A stretch of 64,000 nucleotides of DNA, from contig NZ_JAIUHR010000010.1 of assembly GCF_020165195.1 (NCBI RefSeq), positions 1-64,000 of the forward strand. Reading direction: 5' to 3'. The notes beneath the pieces are model-generated. The model was not told where the DNA came from. It ran no database searches and saw only the letters and a list, made by a program, of their open reading frames with translations. The translations under genes and the position numbers were made by a program. How positions within the stretch are numbered: the stretch's first letter is position 1; each line of letters begins with the position of its first letter. Of this stretch, positions 52,774 through 61,062 are shown piece by piece. The stretch is from Mesorhizobium sp. CA14. Lineage in GTDB: Bacteria > Pseudomonadota > Alphaproteobacteria > Rhizobiales > Rhizobiaceae.

Positions 52774-54057
52774 TCAGACCGGGGCCGGCATACGGCCATT
52801 GGCAGGACTCTCGTCCTCCGCTGGAAGGGCCACTCTGCGGCGCCGGAAAGCCGGCAACGGAGTCAGCGTGAACAGGCCGTAATAGACGATGAAGGACGCC
52901 ATGAAATAGGGGCCGAGCATCTCGACCTCGAAGAAGGAGCGGATCAGCATCAGCCCGATCGCGCCGGCAAGCACCACCGAATCGGCGCTCCATTCGCCGA
53001 ACACCACTTTCGACACATGGCCGTAGAAAGAGCGCAGGATGACTAGCGCCAGCAAGGTGACGCCGATGAAGCCGATCTCGACCAGCGTCTCGACATAGGT
53101 GTTGTGAAAATGGAAGCCGGAGCGAGTCGAGATGTAGAATTCCGCCCACAGCCGCTCAGGATCGGCGAAGCCTTGCACCCAATAGGCGGCATAGCCATAG
53201 CCGAGCAGCGGATGCTCCTGCGCCGCCGCCCAGCCCTGCTCCCACAGATAGGTGCGGCCGGTGAGCGTCGAATCCTTGCCGAAGATGCCGAGCACGACAT
53301 CCAGCAAGCCGAGGTTGAGCGCTGCCGCGATGCCCGTCACCAGCGCGCCGGCGCCGACGATGAACAGCACCCGGCGATAGCGCAGCGACAGCACCTTGGT
53401 CATGGTGAGCAGCATCACGATGCCGATCACCGCCGGCAGCGAAGCCACCGATGTCGCCGAATGGGCGATGGCCAGCATATAGACCGACAAGAGCATGATC
53501 GGCGCGGTCCAGACGAAGCCCAGCCAATTGCGCCGGTAGAAAACCAGGAATGCCAGGCAGAAGAAGATCCCGAGCGAAGAGAAGAAGCCGATCTGGTTCT
53601 TGGAACCGAAGGCGCCGACGAAATTGACCGTGCCGTCGATCGTATCGAGCGCGTAACCGCCGACTCCGAGTGAATAGAGCAGAACGATGAAGGTGCCGAT
53701 CAGCGAGCCCACCACCAGCGTGCGCACGCTGATTGTGCGCGCCGCGACATAGGCGCAGACGATATGCGAGGAATATTGCACCGCCGCGCGCGCGCTGATG
53801 CCCGCCGCCTGGGACCAGAACACCGAGAAGCAGACATAGGTCGCAAGCAGAATGGGCAGCCAGGCGCTGGATAGCCTCCAGGTGAAGCGCCGGTAATCGA
53901 CGAACAGCAGCGGCAGCCAGACCGCGTAGTAGGCGATAATCAGGATCTGGCCGAAATTGGGCGAGTAGGCGAAGGCGACCATGGAAACCGTGACGGCGAA
54001 GGTGCCGTAGGTCTCGTTGCGATCGGGATCGATCAGAATGGATTTCGGAATCTTCAT
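52774..54057 (-). CDS. exoQ: O-antigen ligase/polymerase family protein (ExoQ-like)
   Basis: A 427-residue polytopic membrane protein with about ten hydrophobic segments. The large periplasmic loop is visible (STLTGRTYLWEQGWAAAQEHPLLGYGYAAYWVQGFADPERLWAEFYISTRSGFHFHNTYVETLVEIG), with the Wzy/WaaL-family G-x-G-x and H-N-x-Y/F patterns. In S. meliloti, ExoQ polymerises succinoglycan repeat units. The position in an exoX-Y-F block supports that, though the gene order is rearranged. The exact symbol is inference. Confidence 0.75.
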   Translation of the reverse strand: MKIPKSILIDPDRNETYGTFAVTVSMVAFAYSPNFGQILIIAYYAVWLPLLFVDYRRFTWRLSSAWLPILLATYVCFSVFWSQAAGISARAAVQYSSHIVCAYVAARTISVRTLVVGSLIGTFIVLLYSLGVGGYALDTIDGTVNFVGAFGSKNQIGFFSSLGIFFCLAFLVFYRRNWLGFVWTAPIMLLSVYMLAIAHSATSVASLPAVIGIVMLLTMTKVLSLRYRRVLFIVGAGALVTGIAAALNLGLLDVVLGIFGKDSTLTGRTYLWEQGWAAAQEHPLLGYGYAAYWVQGFADPERLWAEFYISTRSGFHFHNTYVETLVEIGFIGVTLLALVILRSFYGHVSKVVFGEWSADSVVLAGAIGLMLIRSFFEVEMLGPYFMASFIVYYGLFTLTPLPAFRRRRVALPAEDESPANGRMPAPV

Positions 54058-54084
54058 GCCGGATTCTGCCCGTTGGGCCCTTTC

Positions 54085-55176
54085 CTACGCCACGGCCCGG
54101 GCGCGCTGCATCTGCCGCTGCAGGAAGCGCCGCACCGGCTCGTCATAGACGCGCGTGGCGATATCGGCGATGATGACGACCGAGGCCGCCATCACGATGC
54201 CGAACCAGGGATGATGCGCGAAAGGATCGATCGAGAAGGCCTTGCCGGCCCCGGCGATGATCATCAGCATCGGCGTGTGGATGATGTAGATCGGATAGGA
54301 AATCCGCCCGAGCCAGCCATAGAAGCCTGACAGAAGCGGCGCGGTCGGGGCCACCGCGCCGGTCATCACCATGATCGGGAAGGCGATGACGATTGCCGCG
54401 AGGTCGTAGACAACGCGCGCGCCGCCGGCCGGAGCGATGGCGAAGACGGCAAGCGTGAGCAGGATCGCGCCTTCGACCCACAAGCCCCGCCGCAGGAAGC
54501 CGAGGCCGCCCTGCCAGCGCGTCATCGACCGGCAGAGCAGCACGCCCAGGAAGAAGGAGAATGTCACCCGCGGCAGGCCGCTGAGGATGGTGTTGCCGGT
54601 CATGCCGAAATCTAGCGTGCCGGCGAGGATCGAAGCGACGACGAGCAGCACGAGGCTGACGGCGACGATCCCTGTCAGCACGCGCCGCGACAAGAGCACG
54701 AAGACCGCGACATAGGCGATGTTGACGATGAGCTCGAAGAACAGCGACCACGACGCCGGATTGAGCGGGAAGATCGTGTGATAGTCATCGCTGACCAGCG
54801 GGATGAAGAACATGCCGGTCGTCAGTTGCATGCCGATTTCGGACAACGGCATGTATTCGGCCGGCATCAGCCTGTTCTTGACCAGCAGGTAGAAGAAGCC
54901 GAGCAGCGTGCCGGCGAGATAGAGCGGATAGAGCCGGATCAGGCGGATGGCCACGAACGTGCCGAAGCCCATGCCGTTCTCGATCTTGCGGTCATAGGCA
55001 TGCGCGATGACGAAACCGCTGAGCAGGAAGAACAGATCGACCGCGAGATAGCTCGACGGCAGCACCTTGCCGTCGGCCAGGAACGGCGAGAAGTGGTAGA
55101 GCATGACGCTGATCGCCGCCACGCCGCGCATGGCGTCGAGATTGAGATACACATGACGCGGGGCTGCGGGCTGCAT
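54085..55176 (-). CDS. Acyltransferase 3 family protein (ExoZ-like)
   Basis: A 363-residue membrane O-acyltransferase with about ten helices. It has YLNLDAMRGVAAISVMLYHFSPFL (catalytic His in YHF) and YLAVDLFFLLSGFVIAHAYDRKI (the family's F-F-L-S-G-F). LGRISYPIYIIHTPMLMII is the typical late motif. It would add acetyl or similar groups to sugars at the inner membrane, as ExoZ does for succinoglycan. It lies between the exoF- and polymerase-type genes, 27 bp before the latter. Confidence 0.88.
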   Translation of the reverse strand: MQPAAPRHVYLNLDAMRGVAAISVMLYHFSPFLADGKVLPSSYLAVDLFFLLSGFVIAHAYDRKIENGMGFGTFVAIRLIRLYPLYLAGTLLGFFYLLVKNRLMPAEYMPLSEIGMQLTTGMFFIPLVSDDYHTIFPLNPASWSLFFELIVNIAYVAVFVLLSRRVLTGIVAVSLVLLVVASILAGTLDFGMTGNTILSGLPRVTFSFFLGVLLCRSMTRWQGGLGFLRRGLWVEGAILLTLAVFAIAPAGGARVVYDLAAIVIAFPIMVMTGAVAPTAPLLSGFYGWLGRISYPIYIIHTPMLMIIAGAGKAFSIDPFAHHPWFGIVMAASVVIIADIATRVYDEPVRRFLQRQMQRARAVA

Positions 55177-55294
55177 GTTATGCCTTCAAGCGGTCCAAAC
55201 AGATCGCTCGCCCGCGCTGCGCGCGAACGAGCCTGGCTTGTCCCTCCCGCCTCCGGTTCCCGGCTTCGCCTTGTGCGATGCCGGGGCGGCGGCG

Positions 55295-56599
55295 CTACTG
55301 GCTGGCCGTGGGCGCCAGCTTGACCTTGATCACATCGCCCGGCAGGACAGGTGTGTCTTCCTTGGCCTCGACCTCGCTCGTCTTGCCGTCGGCAATCCGC
55401 ACCAGCGAATAGAGCAGGGCCGGTTCCTGGTCGCCGGTGATGCTGGCCGCCGTCGCGGGGTCCGATGCCTGCGCGATCAGGCCCTTCTGCATGCCGGCCT
55501 TCAATGTCGCCTCGTTCAGGTCGGCCTCGGTCTGCTGACGGCTGGCGGTAAGGCCGGAATTCAGCGAATTCCGGGCGTCGATGGCATCCTGCTCAGCCTT
55601 GCTGATCGACTGCTTGGCGGTGAGGATCGCCGTCTCATAGTCGAGGATCTTGCCCTGCAGGTCGGTCACCGACTGTTGCGAGGAAAGCAGGCGCGCATTG
55701 GCGACCAGGCCTTTCTGCGCCAGCGGACCGATGCTGTCGGCCTGCTTCTCGGCCAGGTCGACCTGCTTCTGCTGGTTGGTGATCTTCTTCTGCAGCGATT
55801 CGATTTCCGCTTGCAGAACGCCTTTCAGGTCGTCGAGGGCATCGAGCTTCAGCTTCAGCGATTTCTGGTCGGAGACCAGGATCGCCATTTCGTCGGCGAC
55901 GATGGTCGCCAGTCTCGGATCGCCCTCGATCTCCTTGGGCACCTCGAAACTCGTCTTACCGGCAAGGTCGGCATCGATCCTGGCTCGCTTGACCAGCAGG
56001 CGGATGCGCTGGTCGTCAAAGATGTCAAAGCTGCCCTTAGCGGTGACCAGATCCTTGCCGAGTTGCGGACCATAGTCGGCGTTGCGCCTTATGCCGCCGG
56101 CAATGCTGATTGCCTTGAGCACGGTCAGATCGGGCACGAAGGGAAACTGGCCGGGGTTCTGGACTTCGCCCGAAATGTAGAAGGGCCGGAACTGCGCCAT
56201 CTCGACCGAGGCTTCCGGCTTGTCGGGTAGCGCCAGCTTGCGCTGCAGCGCGAGCCCGATCGCCGAAGCGATCTCCGCCGTCGTCTTGCCGGCGGCTTGC
56301 AGATTGCCGACGAACGGCACCGAGAGCGTCCCGCCCGGGCCGATCGAATACTCGCCATTGATGGCCGACCAGTCGCGGAACGTGCCGTCGACCGTCTGCC
56401 ATTCGGCGACGCGGATGTTGAGCTTGTCCAAGGGGCCAAGCTGATAATCGCCGGCGGCGGCGAACTGCGGCATGGCCAGCGACGCCGCAAGCAAGGCGCC
56501 CGCAAAGCGGGCTGGCGTCGTGGATATGAGACTGCAGGCGAAGGACAGTCCGAAGAGGTATTTTGTCAAATGAACGTTTCCGATCCGATTTGGCCCCAT
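55295..56599 (-). CDS. exoF: Polysaccharide biosynthesis/export protein (ExoF-like, Wza family)
   Basis: A 434-residue envelope protein. The N-terminal hydrophobic stretches (LFGLSFACSLIS, GALLAASLAMPQFAAA) act as signal or anchor. The polysaccharide-export domain starts GDYQLGPLDKLNIRVAEWQTVDG, followed by an SLBB-like FYISGEVQNPGQFPFVPDLTVLKAISIAGG. A coiled coil spans LKLKLDALDDLKGVLQAEIESLQKKITNQQKQVDL. The start is uncertain: ATG 56599, or TTG 56569. ExoF is required for succinoglycan synthesis in S. meliloti. Confidence 0.82.
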   Translation of the reverse strand: MGPNRIGNVHLTKYLFGLSFACSLISTTPARFAGALLAASLAMPQFAAAGDYQLGPLDKLNIRVAEWQTVDGTFRDWSAINGEYSIGPGGTLSVPFVGNLQAAGKTTAEIASAIGLALQRKLALPDKPEASVEMAQFRPFYISGEVQNPGQFPFVPDLTVLKAISIAGGIRRNADYGPQLGKDLVTAKGSFDIFDDQRIRLLVKRARIDADLAGKTSFEVPKEIEGDPRLATIVADEMAILVSDQKSLKLKLDALDDLKGVLQAEIESLQKKITNQQKQVDLAEKQADSIGPLAQKGLVANARLLSSQQSVTDLQGKILDYETAILTAKQSISKAEQDAIDARNSLNSGLTASRQQTEADLNEATLKAGMQKGLIAQASDPATAASITGDQEPALLYSLVRIADGKTSEVEAKEDTPVLPGDVIKVKLAPTASQ

Positions 56600-56657
56600 C
56601 CGCCCGATGAGATCACTGCCGGATGTCTGCCCGAGTTCGGCGGACAGGCCCCGTCGG

Positions 56658-57335
56658 TCAATAGCTGCCGCGCGACATCCACACGGCAGGAACCGTCTTG
56701 AAGATGATGCGAATATCCTGAAACAACGACCAGTTCTCGACATAATGGCGATCGAAGGCGACGCGCGTGTCGTAGGATACGTCGTTGCGGCCGCTCACCT
56801 GCCACAGTCCGGTGAGACCCGGGCGCGACTTCAGGTAATAGACCGCGGCGCTGCCATAGATCTCCAATTCGTCGCGCACGACCGGGCGCGGGCCGACAAG
56901 GCTCATGTCGCCCTGCAGGATGTTGAGAATCTGCGGCAGCTCGTCGAGGCTGAGCTTGCGAAGCACCTGGCCGACGCGGGTGACGCGCGGATCGTTCTTC
57001 AGCTTGCGCGTCGCGACCCATTCGGCATTGGCTTCCGGATTGGCCGCCAGATACGCGGCGAGCACGCGCTCGCCGTCCGGAACCATGGTGCGGAATTTGA
57101 GGCAGGAGAAGATCCTGCCGCCGCGGCCGATCCGCTTATGGCCATAAAAGATCGGACCGTTGTCCGAAAGCTTTACCAGCAGGGCGATCATCAGGAAAAG
57201 CGGGCTGAGCAGGGCCAGCCCTGCCAAGGCGCCGACGATATCGAAGCTGCGTTTGATCAGACCGCCGATGGGGGGTGGAAAATCAACGCCGACCTGCGCA
57301 AAACCCGCATTAGCCGACTTGGCGACGTCCCTCAT
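56658..57335 (-). CDS. exoY: Undecaprenyl-phosphate sugar phosphotransferase (ExoY-like)
   Basis: A 225-residue priming glycosyltransferase. One membrane re-entrant segment (IVGALAGLALLSPLFLMIALLVKL) is followed by the catalytic domain: KRIGRGGRIFSCLKFRTM, LRKLSLDELPQILNILQGDMSLVGPRPVV and YLKSRPGLTGLWQVSGRNDVSYDTRVAFDRHYVENWSLFQDIRII. It transfers a sugar phosphate (galactose-P in S. meliloti) to the lipid carrier and starts exopolysaccharide assembly. I chose ATG 57335 (MRDVAKSANAG); an upstream ATG adds Cys-rich, unlikely residues. It diverges from exoX. Confidence 0.92.
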   Translation of the reverse strand: MRDVAKSANAGFAQVGVDFPPPIGGLIKRSFDIVGALAGLALLSPLFLMIALLVKLSDNGPIFYGHKRIGRGGRIFSCLKFRTMVPDGERVLAAYLAANPEANAEWVATRKLKNDPRVTRVGQVLRKLSLDELPQILNILQGDMSLVGPRPVVRDELEIYGSAAVYYLKSRPGLTGLWQVSGRNDVSYDTRVAFDRHYVENWSLFQDIRIIFKTVPAVWMSRGSY

Positions 57336-57942
57336 GCAGAAGCTCCATACGTTGAACGGATGGTTTACGGCAAGATACCAAAAAAATGCTGCAGCGCAAC
57401 ACACAATTTCCCATCACCTTGAAATGTTCACGTCATGAATTGACTAAATAATAAACCTGCCCTGCCCAAATTTTCACCTTTGTGGCACGTTTATGACAAG
57501 GTGAGAGCAAACCAGGAAAATGTAGCCCGCCTTTCGGGCCATTTTTGGACAGTGCATTCTTTGCTGCAGAAGAAACGCGGTTGCACGCCGCTGGAAGCAC
57601 TCGCCAGGGTAAGTTATTCAGGTAAAATACTAATCAAAGTGGCAAGTTTTACTGGACCGACAGACGGCTCATTGATTAGCTGTCGGAGCCAGAGTGTGCG
57701 ACGCAGCATGGCGGAGTCGATCTCGTAAAATCGTTGGAAACCATACCTGCACGGCCTTGCTCCGACCGACCGGCCTTAATAGAGTCGCAAATTGTTCCTG
57801 TCATAGTCTGCATGGGTAAGGAAGGCCGGAAGCAACCGGCCGGATTGGGCAGCCATAAAGAACTCTTTGGCGCAACGGGGAGTTACGCGGGTGGGTAAGT
57901 CGCAGCTTCTGCATGCTCGTTTCGGTTGAGGAACCGGCGAAC
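57336..57942. promoter_or_regulatory. 607-bp exoX/exoY divergent control region
   Basis: No convincing gene is present. The region is AT-rich for this genome, notably around 57420-57480. It holds a short terminator-like hairpin GCCCG/CGGGC (57525-57539) followed by CATTTTT, a CCGACAG/CTGTCGG inverted pair (57657-57686), and AATAATAAACC and GTTTATGACA stretches that may be promoter parts. A long leader for exoX or a small RNA is possible. This gap is expected to carry the main control of exopolysaccharide production. Confidence 0.5.
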
Positions 57943-58215
57943 ATGTCTCTGCCAAAATTCATCATAGGAATGATGTTCGCGCTGGCGATCGTCATCGGCT
58001 GGTCCTATTTCGATGGCGCCTCGGCGGGCACCATCCTCCTCCGCGCGGTCGTCTGCGCCGTGATCATCCAGGCCGGCTATTTCCTCCTGGTCTTCGCCAT
58101 GATCGGCAGAACCACGCCGACATCGGCTGGCAAGGCCCGAGAGGCCGACCGCGGCATGGTCCTGAACAAGGTCGCCGACGGCGAAAAGCTAAGCGCCAGG
58201 CGCGGCCTCCACTGA
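57943..58215 (+). CDS. exoX: Exopolysaccharide production repressor (ExoX/SyrA-like)
   Basis: A 90-residue membrane protein with two helices: FIIGMMFALAIVIGWSYFDGAS and ILLRAVVCAVIIQAGYFLLVFAMI. A basic cytoplasmic tail follows. Size, topology and position opposite exoY match ExoX, which lowers exopolysaccharide output post-transcriptionally, in balance with ExoY. GAGGAA precedes ATG 57943; an in-frame ATG at 57913 lacks a good site. Its last 27 bp overlap the convergent exporter gene of the lasso cluster. Confidence 0.85.
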   Translation: MSLPKFIIGMMFALAIVIGWSYFDGASAGTILLRAVVCAVIIQAGYFLLVFAMIGRTTPTSAGKAREADRGMVLNKVADGEKLSARRGLH

Positions 58216-60075
58216 ACGTTCGACCGGCGCCGGCGTCGCGGCCGATGGCGCGCCGTCGCGCTCGGCTTGCTCACCGGACAGCATCCTGGCAAGGCGACTG
58301 CCGGCTTTCGCCCTCAGCCGCCGATATCGTCCGACTTCGACGATGCGTCCGTTCTCTATAGCCACGACCCAGTCGGCAAAGGCGATCATCGACGGCCGGT
58401 GCGCGATGGTCAGGATCGTCATCCTTCCGCGCAGCGCCTCGATCGATTGGGCGATCAGCGACTGATTCTGCCAGTCAAGCGCGCTCGTCGCCTCGTCGAG
58501 AATGAGCAGCGACGGTTTGCGCAGCAGCGCCCGCGCCAGGGCGATGCGCTGCCGCTCGCCGCCGGAGAGCCTGACACCGCGGTCGCCCACCACCGTCTCG
58601 AGCCGCAATGCCAGCCGCTCCACGAAATCGGCCGCATGGGCGTTGCGCAGGGCCGCCCAGAGCTCGTCATCGCTGGCCTCAGGCGCGGCAAGACGCAGGT
58701 TGGCGGCGATCGTGTCGTGCAGCAGGAACACATCCTGCGGCACATAGGCTACCTGATCGCGCCAGGCCCTGCGGTTCCGGGCGGTGATCTCCACCCCGTC
58801 GGCCAGGATTCGGCCGCCGGTTGGTTCGAGCAGGCCGAGCAGCATGTCGGCGATCGTGCTCTTGCCCGAGCCGGAAGGGCCGATCAGCGCCGTCACCTTG
58901 CCGGCCGGCAGGCCGAAGGTGATATCGCTGACCACTGGTTTCCCGTCGCCTTCGCCGTAGGCGAAGGACACATCGCGGATGTTGAGGCCCGTCTCGAGCG
59001 AGAGTTTCGCGCCTTGTTCGGCCGCGTTCTCTTCCGGCTCGCGCTCGGCATCGAACCGAGCCTGGAGGCTTTGCATCGAAGCGTAGGCCGGCAGGTTGAT
59101 CAGCACCTGCTGCGTCTGAAGCTGCATATCCATGAAGCGCGGCGCGACGCGCATGAAGACCAGGAGCAGCACGACGATCTCGGCCAGCGACAGGTGGAAG
59201 CCGACCAACGCGATATAGATGAAGAAACTGAGCCCGATCACGCTCGTAACCTGGAACAGCGCGGTGCCGAGCGAGCTGTTGCGCACAAAGGCGATGTTGT
59301 CGGCCTTCATCCTGTCCAACGTCGCGCCGAGCTCGGCAAAGTAGCTTGCCTCGACGTTCAGGCTCTTGGCCACCTTGATGCCGCCGAGGAACTCCGAGAC
59401 CGTGCGGTACTGGTCCTGGCGGTTGCCGGTCAGCGTGCGCCCATAGGCGCTGGCGCGTGCCCTGAACGGCTGCAGGGCGACCAGCAGCACCAGCCCGACA
59501 AGAATGGCGAAGCACGTCATCACCGGCGAGATGAACAGCGAGACAACGAGATAGCCGGTGAGAAGCAGCGTCGCCTGGGTCAGCATCAGCAGCGAGAAGG
59601 CCGCCACCTGCACGCGGTCGACGTCGCCGTTCAGCGCATGGTCGAGATCGGAGCTGCGGATGCGGGTGAAAACGCCCCAGCGCGCCCTGCCGACGCTCTC
59701 GAACAGGTTCATGCGCACGCGGTTGACGAAGTCATAGAGCAGCCGCGCCATGTAGACCGACTTGAAGCGGTTGAAAATTGCTTGCAGCGCCACCAGCGCG
59801 ACAAGCAGTGAGAGCACGGTGGCGAGCGACAGCGTTCCGCCGGGCACCAGCCGATGCAAGGCCTCCGGAACCCGCACAGCATAGTCCTGGTCGGGTTTGC
59901 CGATCAGGCGCAGCAGCGGAACGAGCAGCAGGATCGAGATGCCTTCGGTGAGACTCCCCAGGATCAGGAAGGCAAGCGCCGTCGCCGTGCGCCGCCCACC
60001 GACATGCGCCATCATGGCGCCGAAGCCGGCGACGTCCCGGAAAAACGACAGGCGAAGCTTCGAGGACCAGCCCAT
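58189..60075 (-). CDS. Lasso peptide cluster ABC exporter (type I, fused TMD-NBD)
   Basis: A 628-residue half-transporter. About six membrane helices span residues 30-310. The ATPase domain follows with Walker A GPSGSGKST (399-407), VAYVPQDVFLLHDTIAANL, signature VRLSGGERQRIALARALL, Walker B LLILDEATSALD and switch IAHRPSM. There is no peptidase C39 domain, as is usual for lasso D proteins. It lies 6 bp after the kinase gene and is last in the cluster, so it should export the mature peptide and confer immunity. Its 3' end overlaps exoX antisense. Confidence 0.88.
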   Translation of the reverse strand: MGWSSKLRLSFFRDVAGFGAMMAHVGGRRTATALAFLILGSLTEGISILLLVPLLRLIGKPDQDYAVRVPEALHRLVPGGTLSLATVLSLLVALVALQAIFNRFKSVYMARLLYDFVNRVRMNLFESVGRARWGVFTRIRSSDLDHALNGDVDRVQVAAFSLLMLTQATLLLTGYLVVSLFISPVMTCFAILVGLVLLVALQPFRARASAYGRTLTGNRQDQYRTVSEFLGGIKVAKSLNVEASYFAELGATLDRMKADNIAFVRNSSLGTALFQVTSVIGLSFFIYIALVGFHLSLAEIVVLLLVFMRVAPRFMDMQLQTQQVLINLPAYASMQSLQARFDAEREPEENAAEQGAKLSLETGLNIRDVSFAYGEGDGKPVVSDITFGLPAGKVTALIGPSGSGKSTIADMLLGLLEPTGGRILADGVEITARNRRAWRDQVAYVPQDVFLLHDTIAANLRLAAPEASDDELWAALRNAHAADFVERLALRLETVVGDRGVRLSGGERQRIALARALLRKPSLLILDEATSALDWQNQSLIAQSIEALRGRMTILTIAHRPSMIAFADWVVAIENGRIVEVGRYRRLRAKAGSRLARMLSGEQAERDGAPSAATPAPVERSVEAAPGA

Positions 60076-60081
60076 GCCTAG

Positions 60082-61062
60082 TCACCTTGTCCCGGACGCC
60101 AGGTCGGTTTCGATCGCGGCGACCGCTTCGCCGATCCTGACCAGTCCGGCCGGCACTTCGAGGCGGCTGACGCCGACCCGACCGGCGACCTGTGCGCATT
60201 GGTGCAGATGCGCGGCGGCAAAATCGCCGGGCAGCGCCTGCCGCCCGAACCGCGCGATGTAGGAGAATTTGATGATCGCCGGCAGCGCGGCGGCCCCGGT
60301 CAGCGGTGAGATCGCCGCCCGCCCGCCGCGCTCGAGCATGTAGATGCGCGAAACCGGCACTGCTTCTGCGGCAAATCCGGCATGCAAGCGGTGCTGCGCC
60401 TTGTCGATCTGCGGATGCACCTGCGGACGCACTTCCGCCTGCTCGAGGCGAATGGCGCCGGCCGCATCCGCGGCGAGCTTGAGCTGCGGAAATCCGGGCA
60501 GGATCATCGGCCGCTCAGGATCGGACAGGTCCAGCGCCACGACGTCGTCGGTGAGCAGCCGATGGCCGGCGCCGATCATCGCGCCCGCCGTCGTCGACTT
60601 GCCGGCGCCCTTGTCGCCCATGAAGATCACGCTCCTGCCGCCGACGGCAATGGCGCTGGCATGGAGCACGAGCAGCCCGCGCTGATGAAGGGCGAGCGCC
60701 ATCACCGGCCCGAGCAGCGGAAAGGCAAGCAGCGGGTCGTCGACCCCAGGCGCCGGATCGACCGCGATTCGCTTGCCGCCGCTGATCATGAAGGTGCCGA
60801 CCGCCTGCCAGGAAAGATATTGGCGCGTCGGCTTGAATCGGAACGCCGTGGCGCCCTGCGAGGCGCCGTCGGGAAAGTCGAGCGGCCCGACAGCGATCTC
60901 CAGGTCCGGCGTCGCCGGTGCCGCCGGCTCCAGTTCCGGCAGGGCCACCTCCGAGCTGACGACCAGCCCGTACGCCCTGTAGAAATGGCGGACGCGTCCG
61001 CCCGGCGCCGTGGTCGCGTTGGCGGTCTCGGACCCTGCGAGAGAAGCGATCGGGAGGTTCAT
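60082..61062 (-). CDS. HPr-kinase-like lasso peptide kinase
   Basis: A 326-residue protein of the HPrK-like group found in RiPP clusters. The start RHFYRAYGLVVSSEVALPELEP is typical of that group. Next come LLVLHASAIAV (His134), the P-loop GDKGAGKST (149-157) and LLTDDVVALD (Asp pair 172-173), the HPrK catalytic core. The bacterial HPr regulatory setting (ptsH, ptsN) is absent. The start overlaps the cyclase stop as ATGA. In Paenibacillus (PadeK) and in sphingomonad lasso clusters such kinases phosphorylate the C-terminal Ser of the precursor, and this cluster's precursor ends in Ser. Confidence 0.85.
   Translation of the reverse strand: MNLPIASLAGSETANATTAPGGRVRHFYRAYGLVVSSEVALPELEPAAPATPDLEIAVGPLDFPDGASQGATAFRFKPTRQYLSWQAVGTFMISGGKRIAVDPAPGVDDPLLAFPLLGPVMALALHQRGLLVLHASAIAVGGRSVIFMGDKGAGKSTTAGAMIGAGHRLLTDDVVALDLSDPERPMILPGFPQLKLAADAAGAIRLEQAEVRPQVHPQIDKAQHRLHAGFAAEAVPVSRIYMLERGGRAAISPLTGAAALPAIIKFSYIARFGRQALPGDFAAAHLHQCAQVAGRVGVSRLEVPAGLVRIGEAVAAIETDLASGTR

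Noticed and set aside
60082..61062. True HPr kinase/phosphorylase of the PTS
   Set aside because: The alphaproteobacterial hprK normally sits with PTS genes and two-component genes; here it overlaps a lasso cyclase gene, and its N-terminus matches the RiPP-associated group.
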